Source: Clostridiales bacterium | GTDB lineage: Bacteria > Bacillota > Clostridia > Oscillospirales > Acutalibacteraceae | NCBI GenBank assembly: GCA_019416395.1 | Contig: DXXH01000082.1 | Coordinates: 814 to 6,081, forward strand | Direction of reading: 5' to 3' | Length of the DNA: 5,268 nucleotides | Shown: piece after piece, positions 1 to 4,795 of the stretch | How positions within the stretch are numbered: position 1 is the first letter of the stretch | How the letters are laid out: every line of letters starts with the position of its first letter | Program-made: the position numbers and the translations under genes | Notes under the pieces: generated by a model | Database searches by the model: none | Told to the model about the DNA's origin: nothing | The model's input: the letters and a program-made list of their open reading frames with translations, nothing else

Positions 1-68
1 CTTTGGCTGTGCAGAAACATGCTCCAATACGCAGAATTGAACAACCGATAATCAAACCAGTTTGAAAG

Positions 69-98
69 AAAAGGTGGGAGTTTTATCCCACCTTTTTT
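69..98 (+). terminator. Intrinsic terminator of an upstream gene outside the window
   Basis: A perfect 11-bp stem (AAAAGGTGGGA at 69-79, TCCCACCTTTT at 86-96) with a 6-nt loop is followed by a run of T's (93-98). The A-run on the 5' side means it could also work on the minus strand. The next gene is on the plus strand and starts about 270 bp later, so this hairpin most likely ends a plus-strand gene whose last codons lie in or before bases 1-65. Two frames are open from the window edge (stops at 49-51 and 63-65). Neither short tail is recognisable, so the gene cannot be named. Confidence 0.88.
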
Positions 99-203
99 CT
101 ACGGCTGCCCCACGTGCGGAAAAAATACCTGATTTCCGGAAGCATAAACCGCCAACCCACGGCCACGCTAGTAAGAGACCACAAGTTCTCACACACTCCC
201 CTC
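99..203. other. Intergenic spacer, no gene seen
   Basis: Between the upstream terminator and the nim promoter I find no open frame with a ribosome binding site and no RNA gene. The only small symmetry is an 8-bp palindrome TTCCGGAA at 134-141. A 73-codon minus-strand frame crosses the area (83-304), but it has no Shine-Dalgarno sequence and no recognisable protein. Confidence 0.6.
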
Positions 204-232
204 TTGACATCGGTACAGGCCTGTGGTAGAAT
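204..232 (+). promoter_or_regulatory. Sigma-A type promoter of the nim-MATE operon
   Basis: The -35 box TTGACA (204-209, 6/6 to consensus) is separated by exactly 17 bp from the -10 box TAGAAT (227-232, 5/6). Transcription should start near base 239, giving a leader of about 130 nt before the first start codon. No other good promoter lies between here and the gene, so this one probably drives both genes. So strong a core promoter on an efflux/detoxification operon suggests that control comes from a repressor or from termination in the leader. Confidence 0.82.
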
Positions 233-239
233 CACCACA
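215..239. promoter_or_regulatory. Two overlapping palindromes in the promoter core, possible operator
   Basis: ACAGGCCTGT (215-224) is a perfect 10-bp palindrome inside the 17-bp promoter spacer. TGTGGT (222-227) and ACCACA (234-239) form a second inverted repeat with a 6-bp gap that covers the -10 box and reaches the expected start point. A repressor bound to either would block RNA polymerase. That they act as an operator is inference: no regulator gene is present in the window and I do not recognise either sequence as a known family's site. Confidence 0.4.
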
Positions 240-277
240 TAATCAAATACAGAGTTGCCCGCCGCCGGGTGGGTTTT

Positions 278-336
278 GCATTGGGTTTCGTATCCGTAGG
301 CCATGATTGGAGATACGAAATGCCAAGGCTTTTTTT
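278..336 (+). terminator. Terminator-like hairpin in the nim leader (candidate attenuator)
   Basis: TTTCGTATC (286-294) pairs perfectly with GATACGAAA (312-320). The helix continues through a G·U pair (285/321), a bulged G322, four pairs (281-284 with 323-326), one A/G mismatch and two closing G-C pairs (278-279 with 328-329). Seven T's follow at once (330-336). The loop is 17 nt (295-311). The hairpin sits after the promoter and before the ribosome binding site, so it should cut off transcription ahead of the first gene unless something prevents it from forming. The alternative is that it ends a small RNA of about 98 nt. Confidence 0.55.
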
Positions 337-353
337 AGTCCGGCAACGGGTTT

Positions 354-361
354 GGAGGAGG
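354..361 (+). promoter_or_regulatory. Strong ribosome binding site of the nim-like gene
   Basis: GGAGGAGG lies 7 nt before the ATG at 369 and fixes that start against the other ATG and TTG codons in the leader. It falls just after the leader terminator hairpin, so it is not sequestered by it. Confidence 0.88.
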
Positions 362-368
362 ATTTTCC

Positions 369-866
369 ATGTTTCGAAATTTACGAAGATTCAAACAACA
401 GCTTTCTGAAGAAGAATCCAGAGCCATTTTATTCCGTGGAACATCGGGCGTATTGTCCCTGCTGGGAGATGACGGCTACCCCTACGGTGTTCCGCTGAGC
501 TATGCCTACGACGGACAAAAGCTCTACTTTCACTGTGCCAAAGAAGGTCACAAAATAGACGCCATTCTCCGGGATTGTAAAGCCTCATTCTGCGTCATTG
601 ACCAAGATCTGGTGGTCCCCGAAAGCTATACCACCTATTTCCGCAGCGTGATTGCCTTTGGCAAAGTGAAGATCCTAAGCTCCCAAGAAGAAATGCGGCA
701 GGCTTTGGAAAAGCTGGCAATAAAATATGCCCCGGAGGATTCTCCCAGCCACCGGGAAAAGGTTTTTGCTCAGGAATGGAATTCCCTGTGCGTACTGGAA
801 ATGGAAATTCAATTCTTGACCGGAAAGGAAGCGAAAGAACTCGCTAAAGGCGGTATGAATCCATGA
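369..866 (+). CDS. Pyridoxamine 5'-phosphate oxidase family protein, NimA-like flavoprotein
   Basis: This 165-residue protein has the pattern of the Nim branch of the FMN-binding split-barrel fold. Residues 18-28 carry the helix entering the barrel. Residues 27-66 hold the core strands (GVLSLLGDDGYPYGVPLSY, then LYFHCAKEGHK) with His55 and His61 in the family's His/Lys-rich segment. YTTYFRSVIAFGK (88-100) and the closing strand LEMEIQFLTGKEA (143-155) are typical of the family. Nim proteins are linked to nitroimidazole resistance, but most chromosomal members have no proven substrate, so cofactor (flavin) binding is safer to claim than nitroreduction. The start is set by a strong Shine-Dalgarno sequence 7 nt upstream, and the length is normal for the family. 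The stop codon overlaps the next start as ATGA, so the two genes are probably translationally coupled and the protein may work with the MATE exporter. It is expected to be cytoplasmic. Confidence 0.88.
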   Translation: MFRNLRRFKQQLSEEESRAILFRGTSGVLSLLGDDGYPYGVPLSYAYDGQKLYFHCAKEGHKIDAILRDCKASFCVIDQDLVVPESYTTYFRSVIAFGKVKILSSQEEMRQALEKLAIKYAPEDSPSHREKVFAQEWNSLCVLEMEIQFLTGKEAKELAKGGMNP

Positions 867-2196
867 ACACGTCCACATTCCGGGAATTCGCCCGCTATGC
901 CTCCTTGAACGTGCTGGGTATGTTGGGGCTTTCCTGCTATATCTTGGCCGACACCTTTTTCATTTCCCTGGGACTTGGCGCTGTGGATTGGCTGCACTAA
1001 ATTTGGCAATCCCCATTTACAGCTTTATCAACGGAAGCGGCTTGATGATCGGTATGGGCGGCGGCACCCGGTACTCCATTTTGAAAAGCCAAAATTCCCA
1101 CGAGGAAGCCAACCGGGCTTTCACAAACGTTCTCTATCTGGCGGTGATTCCCGCCTTGTGCTTCTTCTTGATAGGCTTATTTTTCCCGGGGACCATTGCC
1201 CGGCTGTTTGGTGCCCAGGGTACGGTCCTTCAGATGACAACTCTCTATCTCCGGGTGGTGTTGCTTTTCTCCCCAGCGTTCCTGGCAAACAATATTCTGT
1301 TGTGCTTTGTGAGAAATGATGGGGCCCCCCATCTTTCCATGGCCGCCATGGTAGGGGGAAGCCTTTCCAACGTTCTTCTGGACTGGGTTTTCATTTTCCC
1401 CTGCGCCATGGGGATTTTCGGTGCCGCCTTCGCCACAGGAGTGGCCCCGATCATCAGCATGGCAATTCTCTCCCCACACTTTTTCCGGCGGAAGAATCAA
1501 TTTCAACCGGTCCGCTGCAAGCCAAAAGCCCGCCTTATGGGCCGGATTCTCTCCAGCGGGGTTCCTTCCCTGATTACCGAACTTTCTTCCGGGATTGTAA
1601 TCATTGTGTTTAACGCCTTGATCCTGAATTTGGAAGGCACTGTAGGCGTGGCAGCCTACGGGGTAATCGCCAACCTGTCCCTGGTGGTCATCGCCATTTA
1701 TACCGGGATTGCCCAAGGGATCCAGCCCATTCTCAGCCGGGATTACGGCAGAGAAAATAAGAAGACGTTGTTTTCCATTCTCCGTTACGCCATGATCTCC
1801 ATGTTGGGCTTATCCGTTCTCATTTACGGGGGAGTGCTGCTGTTTGCCCCTCAGATCGCTGCGGCATTTAACAGCGAAGGGAACCCAACACTCCAGGAAA
1901 TCGCCACCCAGGGACTAAAGCTCTATTTCATCGCCTGCCCCTTTGCTGGGTTTAACGTGGTGCTTTCCATGTTTTTCACTTCCACGGAACGCCCGCTGCC
2001 TGCCCACATCATTTCCCTTCTCAGGGGATTTTTCCTGATTCTTCCCCTGGCAGTGGCCTTTTCCCTACTTTGGAAAATGACCGGCATCTGGTGCGCTTTC
2101 CCTGCAACTGAATTCCTGGTAGCGCTGCTTTCCGTGGGATTGTTCCTTCGATTCCGTTCGAAAAGCGTCTCCAAACAAACGAAAAAGGACATCTAA
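863..2196 (+). pseudogene. MATE family efflux transporter, broken by a one-base deletion
   Basis: The gene opens at ATG 863 (overlapping the nim stop) and reads 45 codons, then hits TAA at 998-1000. The family sequence continues in another frame from about 985 to the stop at 2194-2196. Adding one base between 983 and 984 restores GADGLAALNLAIPIYSFI, a classic MATE segment, and gives a protein of about 445 residues, the normal MATE length. The second part has the expected string of hydrophobic helices, consistent with a 12-helix inner-membrane exporter that uses a Na+ or H+ gradient to expel cationic drugs or toxins. The C-terminus is basic (KQTKKDI). There is no other damage: about 1.2 kb downstream of the lesion stays open, so the change is either very recent or a sequencing/assembly error. 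A TTG at 988 could start the long part, but it would lack the first helix and has no ribosome binding site. A MATE identity is very likely; substrate unknown. Confidence 0.85.
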
Positions 2197-2218
2197 GGCT
2201 GTCTTAGGTGTCCTTTTT
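2182..2218. terminator. Bidirectional terminator between convergent operons
   Basis: AAAAAGGACATCTAAG (2182-2197) and CTTAGGTGTCCTTTTT (2203-2218) form a 16-bp stem with a single G·U pair and a 5-nt loop, with A-run and T-run on opposite sides so it works in both directions. It contains the last MATE codons and its TAA (2194-2196), and ends 2 bp before the stop codon of the convergent acetyltransferase gene. One hairpin therefore serves both operons. Confidence 0.92.
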
Positions 2219-2219
2219 G

Positions 2220-2795
2220 CTATGGTTCCCGGTACCGCTCCGGGTGTGCAATATAGTCTTCCCGCAAAATAGAATAACACACATCGTCAAACACTTGGCC
2301 ATCGAACCGCTGATACGCCCGGAGAATGGTGCCTTCATATTGAAATCCGCATTTCTCGATCACTCTTTGAGACCTATCATTTCCAGCAAAATGGCCTATA
2401 GCCAACACATCGACCTTTTTTCGCTCAAACCCATAGACAATCATAGCCCGAAGAGCTTCCGGCATATAGCCGTTTCCCCAATAATCCCGGGCCAATTCAT
2501 AACCGATAGACAAGCTATTGACCTTATACCGGCGAATGTCTTTCTGGAATTTGATCTTCCCCACTGCATGGCCTGTTTGCTTCAAGACAATGGCGTAACA
2601 GCCGCTGTCCCACATAGCACGGCGAAAAAAGGTTTCCCCTTCTTCCGGATTCCGGGCGGGTTGGGCCCCGGATGCCAGCATCACCTTGGGATCTGCTGCA
2701 AAACTGAGAAAATCTTCATAATCCGATATGCGCCAGTGACGCAGCACCAATCTGGGTGTCTCCATCTCACCGCGAAGCTTTCCCAGCAGCCCCAT
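2220..2795 (-). CDS. GNAT family N-acetyltransferase, RimJ/RimL-like
   Basis: This 191-residue protein is an acetyl-CoA-dependent N-acetyltransferase of the RimJ/RimL-like group. Residues 11-23 (METPRLVLRHWRI) are the standard N-terminal strand and helix. Residues 97-123 form motif A, with the acetyl-CoA pyrophosphate loop around DYWGNGYMPEAL (104-115). Residues 137-155 (AGNDRSQRVIEKCGFQYEG) form motif B with the usual Asn139, Ser142 and CGF turn. Family members acetylate ribosomal protein N-termini or small molecules, and the target here is unknown. The start at 2795 is chosen because a strong Shine-Dalgarno sequence precedes it. It adds 10 residues (MGLLGKLRGE) to the usual family start and makes the gene overlap the upstream methyltransferase by 29 bp. 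The alternative ATG at 2765 begins 1 nt after the methyltransferase stop. The two genes are clearly one transcription unit. Confidence 0.88.
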   Translation of the reverse strand: MGLLGKLRGEMETPRLVLRHWRISDYEDFLSFAADPKVMLASGAQPARNPEEGETFFRRAMWDSGCYAIVLKQTGHAVGKIKFQKDIRRYKVNSLSIGYELARDYWGNGYMPEALRAMIVYGFERKKVDVLAIGHFAGNDRSQRVIEKCGFQYEGTILRAYQRFDGQVFDDVCYSILREDYIAHPERYREP

Positions 2796-3930
2796 GGGAT
2801 TGTCCCTCCCCTTTGAAATACTGGTAATACTGGCACTGGATCATACCGTTATACAGCTTCCGCCGTTTATCCGCCTTGCGTCCAAACAAGTTCTCAAATT
2901 CCGTGTCCGGTGTGATCACGCCAAAACTCCACCCCCGCTTGGGACGGAACACCTGGCCCATCACTTGATAAAGCTCTTCCGCCTGCTGAATGTCCAACAG
3001 GCGTTCTCCATAGGGGGGATTGCACACCACACATCCGTAAATATCGTCCTGGGTGAAGTTCCGAATATCCCGGACACTGGCGGAAACCGCCTTTTCCACT
3101 CCCGCCTTTTTGGCGTTGGCCAAGGACAGTTCCACTGCCGCCGGGTCAATATCAAACCCTTCCGCTCGGAAACCAGTGTCCCGGCGTTCCAGGGACCGGG
3201 CCCGTTCCCGCTCCTGCTTCCACAGCTTAGGGCCGACATTACTCCAGGTCTCCGCGGTGAAGCTCCTCTGCAAACCGGGAGCGATGTGGGAAGCCATCAT
3301 GGCGGCCTCTACCAGCAATGTGCCCGAACCGCAAAAGGGATCGATCAAATGGCCGTCAGAACGCAGGCGGCTAAGCTTTAACAGGCTGGCCCCCAGTGTT
3401 TCCTTCAGAGGCGCGTCATTGGACACCGCCCGGTAACCACGCTTATGGAGTCCTTCCCCACTGGTATCCATCATCACGCTGACCTGGTCTTTGAGAATCC
3501 GGAACCGGATCTTGTGCAGCGAACCGGATTCTGGAAACCAGGACAATCCATAATGTTCCTTTAACCGCTCTACCACCGCCTTTTTTACCATACCCTGGCA
3601 AGTGGGAACACTGTGCAACTGGCTGGAAAGACTGCTGCCTGTCACGGGAAAAGCGTCCTCTTTTCCAAGGAATTCTTCCCAGGGAAGGGCTTTCACGCCT
3701 TGAAATAGATCATCGAAGGAGTAAGCGGGAAAGGTCCCCAGCAGCAAGAGAACACGCTCTCCAAAGCGGCTATTCAAATTGGCCCGAACCATACTTTCCC
3801 AGCCCCCGGAAAATAACACACGTCCATTCTCCGCCCGGACATTGTCCAGTTCCATATCCTTCAGCTCCTGGGCTATCAGGCTTTCCACGCCAAACAGACA
3901 AGGCACGCAAAATGTCATTTTCTCGCCCAT
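2767..3930 (-). CDS. rlmL: THUMP-domain class I SAM-dependent rRNA methyltransferase (RlmL/YpsC type)
   Basis: This 387-residue protein matches the COG0116 family, whose E. coli member (the N-terminal half of RlmKL) makes m2G2445 in 23S rRNA. Residues 1-45 form the N-terminal ferredoxin-like part (FCVPCLFGVESLIAQEL) and about 46-155 the RNA-binding THUMP domain. LHKRGYR (161-167) is the usual link into the Rossmann methyltransferase domain. The SAM-binding motif is DPFCGSGT (197-204), the acidic strand-2 end is GFDIDP (258-263), and the catalytic motif is NPPYGER (304-310). It has the family's usual single-domain Firmicute length, without the second (RlmK) methyltransferase. AAAGGGGA at 3935-3942 supports the start at 3930; Met5 at 3918 is a less likely alternative. 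The target nucleotide is inferred from homology. The gene leads a two-gene unit with the acetyltransferase, preceded by its own candidate promoter and by the hpf terminator. Confidence 0.92.
   Translation of the reverse strand: MGEKMTFCVPCLFGVESLIAQELKDMELDNVRAENGRVLFSGGWESMVRANLNSRFGERVLLLLGTFPAYSFDDLFQGVKALPWEEFLGKEDAFPVTGSSLSSQLHSVPTCQGMVKKAVVERLKEHYGLSWFPESGSLHKIRFRILKDQVSVMMDTSGEGLHKRGYRAVSNDAPLKETLGASLLKLSRLRSDGHLIDPFCGSGTLLVEAAMMASHIAPGLQRSFTAETWSNVGPKLWKQERERARSLERRDTGFRAEGFDIDPAAVELSLANAKKAGVEKAVSASVRDIRNFTQDDIYGCVVCNPPYGERLLDIQQAEELYQVMGQVFRPKRGWSFGVITPDTEFENLFGRKADKRRKLYNGMIQCQYYQYFKGEGQSHGAAGKASR
2805..2814 (-). promoter_or_regulatory. Ribosome binding site that decides the GNAT start
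   Basis: On the minus strand AAAGGGGAGG lies 9 nt before the ATG at 2795. The inner ATG at 2765 is preceded only by GCGGTGAG, a weaker match. The site lies inside the 3' end of the methyltransferase coding sequence, where it encodes part of the tail FKGEG. Confidence 0.65.
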
Positions 3931-3965
3931 ACTTTCCCCTTTCGCGGCAACCAGGCCGTCTATCT

Positions 3966-3994
3966 ATCATTAAACTTCTTATGATTTTTGGCAA
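3966..3994 (-). promoter_or_regulatory. Candidate promoter of the methyltransferase-GNAT unit
   Basis: On the minus strand TTGCCA (3989-3994, 5/6 to the -35 consensus) lies 17 bp before AATGAT (3966-3971, 4/6 to the -10 consensus). This predicts a start near 3959 and a leader of about 28 nt. A promoter is needed here because the hpf terminator isolates this unit from upstream transcription. The -10 box is imperfect, so the exact position is uncertain. Confidence 0.4.
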
Positions 3995-4030
3995 AGCGGG
4001 ACCTCACTATCTGCCCCTGCTTTATCCCAC

Positions 4031-4059
4031 AAAAAGAGGGGGCCCTGGCGGGTCCCCTC
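4031..4059 (-). terminator. Intrinsic terminator of hpf
   Basis: On the minus strand GAGGGGACCC (4059-4050) pairs with GGGCCCCCTC (4045-4036) through a GCCA loop, giving 10 bp with one G·U pair, followed directly by five T's (4035-4031). It lies 17 bp after the hpf stop codon. The stem is very GC-rich and should be efficient. Confidence 0.92.
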
Positions 4060-4076
4060 CGCATTGCGTATTCCTT

Positions 4077-4604
4077 TTATTTGCCTTCCGGCACCAGCAA
4101 ACCATAGTCCCCGTCTTTGCGACGGTACACCACATTGATTTCACCAGATGCATCGTCCCGGAACATAAAGAACTGGTGATCCAGCATATTCATCTGCAAA
4201 ATTGCTTCCTCAGGCGTCATCACCTTGACAAAGAAGCTCTTGGTACGCACCACATGGATCTCCTCGTCAGGCTCGTCGTAAAGGGCGTCCGGGAAATCGA
4301 TGTCGGGGTTGACCTTCTTGGCCTTCTCCAGTCTGGTCTTATTCCGGCGGATCTGCCGTCCTAAAGCGGAAATCACTTCGTCCAGGGCGTCGTTCATTTC
4401 CATGGCCGTCTCTTCCGCGCGGTAGATCATTCCCCGCTGTTTAATGGTGATTTCCACCGTCTGACGGTTGCGCTCCACCGTCACGGTGACGGTGGCTTCC
4501 GCATCTTCGTCAAAAATACGATCAAATTTTGAAAGCTTGCGCTCGGCCAGCTCTTTAAAATTGTTGCGCAGGTTCACTTTTCTTCCGACAATGGTGATTT
4601 TCAT
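4077..4604 (-). CDS. hpf: Ribosome hibernation promoting factor, long form
   Basis: This 175-residue protein is a long-form HPF. It binds the 30S decoding region and joins two 70S ribosomes into inactive 100S dimers during starvation or stationary phase. Residues 1-95 are the N-terminal ribosome-binding domain: MKITIVGRKVNL, then a helix KELAERKLSKFDRIF, strands ATVTVTVE and TVEITIKQRGMIYRAEE, and a basic helix around RQIRRNKTRLEK. Residues 96-115 are an acidic linker (FPDALYDEPDEE), and 116-173 are the C-terminal dimerisation domain (VVRTKSFFVKVMTPEEAILQMNMLDHQFFMFRD, given in two parts in the protein as strand and helix). The start at 4604 is chosen because family members begin MKITI. The frame stays open 45 codons further upstream, but that stretch overlaps the promoter and resembles no HPF. 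The Shine-Dalgarno sequence is weak (only GGGTG nearby), so initiation may be inefficient or regulated. The gene has its own promoter and terminator and is monocistronic, as is common for a stress-responsive hpf. Confidence 0.93.
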   Translation of the reverse strand: MKITIVGRKVNLRNNFKELAERKLSKFDRIFDEDAEATVTVTVERNRQTVEITIKQRGMIYRAEETAMEMNDALDEVISALGRQIRRNKTRLEKAKKVNPDIDFPDALYDEPDEEIHVVRTKSFFVKVMTPEEAILQMNMLDHQFFMFRDDASGEINVVYRRKDGDYGLLVPEGK

Positions 4605-4721
4605 GCCATGCACCCGTCTGCCTGGTCCATACTCCCCACAGGACAGGCAAACTTTCCTTTCGTCAGATTTTTGGAAAGGCCGGAAGCCTTGTTCCACTCT
4701 GAGAAAGCTTCCTGCTTTCCT
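4605..4721 (-). promoter_or_regulatory. Long 5' leader of hpf
   Basis: The predicted start near 4721 leaves about 117 nt before the hpf ATG. The RNA can form small hairpins: AAGGC and GCCTT around loop TTCCG (about 4674-4688), and CCTTTC with GAAAGG just downstream. A nine-codon frame (ATG at 4628-4630, stop TGA at 4601-4603) overlaps the hpf start as ATGA, but its ribosome binding site GGGGAG is only about 2 nt from its ATG. No known regulatory RNA is recognised. Confidence 0.35.
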
Positions 4722-4727
4722 GTCCTC

Positions 4728-4756
4728 ATTGTAGCACATTATCTAAATTATTGCAA
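4728..4756 (-). promoter_or_regulatory. Promoter of hpf with extended -10
   Basis: On the minus strand TTGCAA (4751-4756, 4/6 to the -35 consensus) is 17 bp from TACAAT (4728-4733, 5/6 to the -10 consensus). TGC directly before the -10 gives the extended TGn motif that compensates for a weak -35. It lies in the gap between the fumarase stop and hpf. I see no terminator after the fumarase gene, so some readthrough into hpf is also possible. Confidence 0.7.
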
Positions 4757-4795
4757 TATGCATAAACGAATCTTGTGTCACTCTTGAAGAAATCC

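Larger units (their letters stand above)
239..368 (+). promoter_or_regulatory. Structured 5' leader of the nim-MATE operon
   Basis: The predicted transcript carries about 130 nt before the nim start codon. It can fold into a short GC-rich hairpin (CCCGCC 258-263 with GGTGGG 268-273, loop GCCG) followed by TTTT, then a longer hairpin ending in seven T's (278-336). GTTGCC (254-259) is complementary to GGCAAC (342-347), so a long-range helix could enclose both hairpins and would compete with part of the first. This is the architecture of an attenuated leader or a riboswitch-like element. I cannot match it to a known riboswitch class. Confidence 0.45.

Noticed and set aside
1..65. C-terminal tail of an upstream plus-strand gene
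   Set aside because: Two frames are open from the edge (stops at 49-51 and 63-65) and neither 16-20 residue tail is recognisable, so no CDS is called although the terminator at 69-98 implies a gene nearby.
83..91. DnaA-box-like TTATCCCAC (also near 4022-4030)
   Set aside because: Does not match the TTATCCACA consensus, has no cluster, and both copies lie in or beside terminator hairpins.
83..304. 73-codon minus-strand frame opposite the nim promoter and leader
   Set aside because: No Shine-Dalgarno sequence before its ATG, no recognisable domain, and it overlaps the upstream terminator, the promoter and the leader hairpin.
269..409. 46-codon plus-strand frame from a GTG in the leader running into the nim gene
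   Set aside because: No ribosome binding site, unconvincing composition, and it overlaps the nim start in another frame.
955..990. Programmed -1 frameshift joining the two parts of the MATE gene
   Set aside because: No in-frame X XXY YYZ heptamer is present (the T-run at 956-960 is preceded by C), and shifting there would destroy the conserved residues just downstream. Only a base added at 983/984 restores the family sequence.
975..1319. 114-codon third frame over the MATE gene
   Set aside because: Shadow of the MATE coding sequence with low-complexity, non-family content.
2208..2816. 202-codon plus-strand frame opposite the acetyltransferase
   Set aside because: The minus strand here encodes a complete GNAT protein with motifs A and B and a good ribosome binding site; the plus frame has no recognisable domain.
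4605..4739. 45-residue N-terminal extension of hpf
   Set aside because: It would start inside the promoter's -10 region, resembles no HPF sequence, and the family start MKITI is at 4604.
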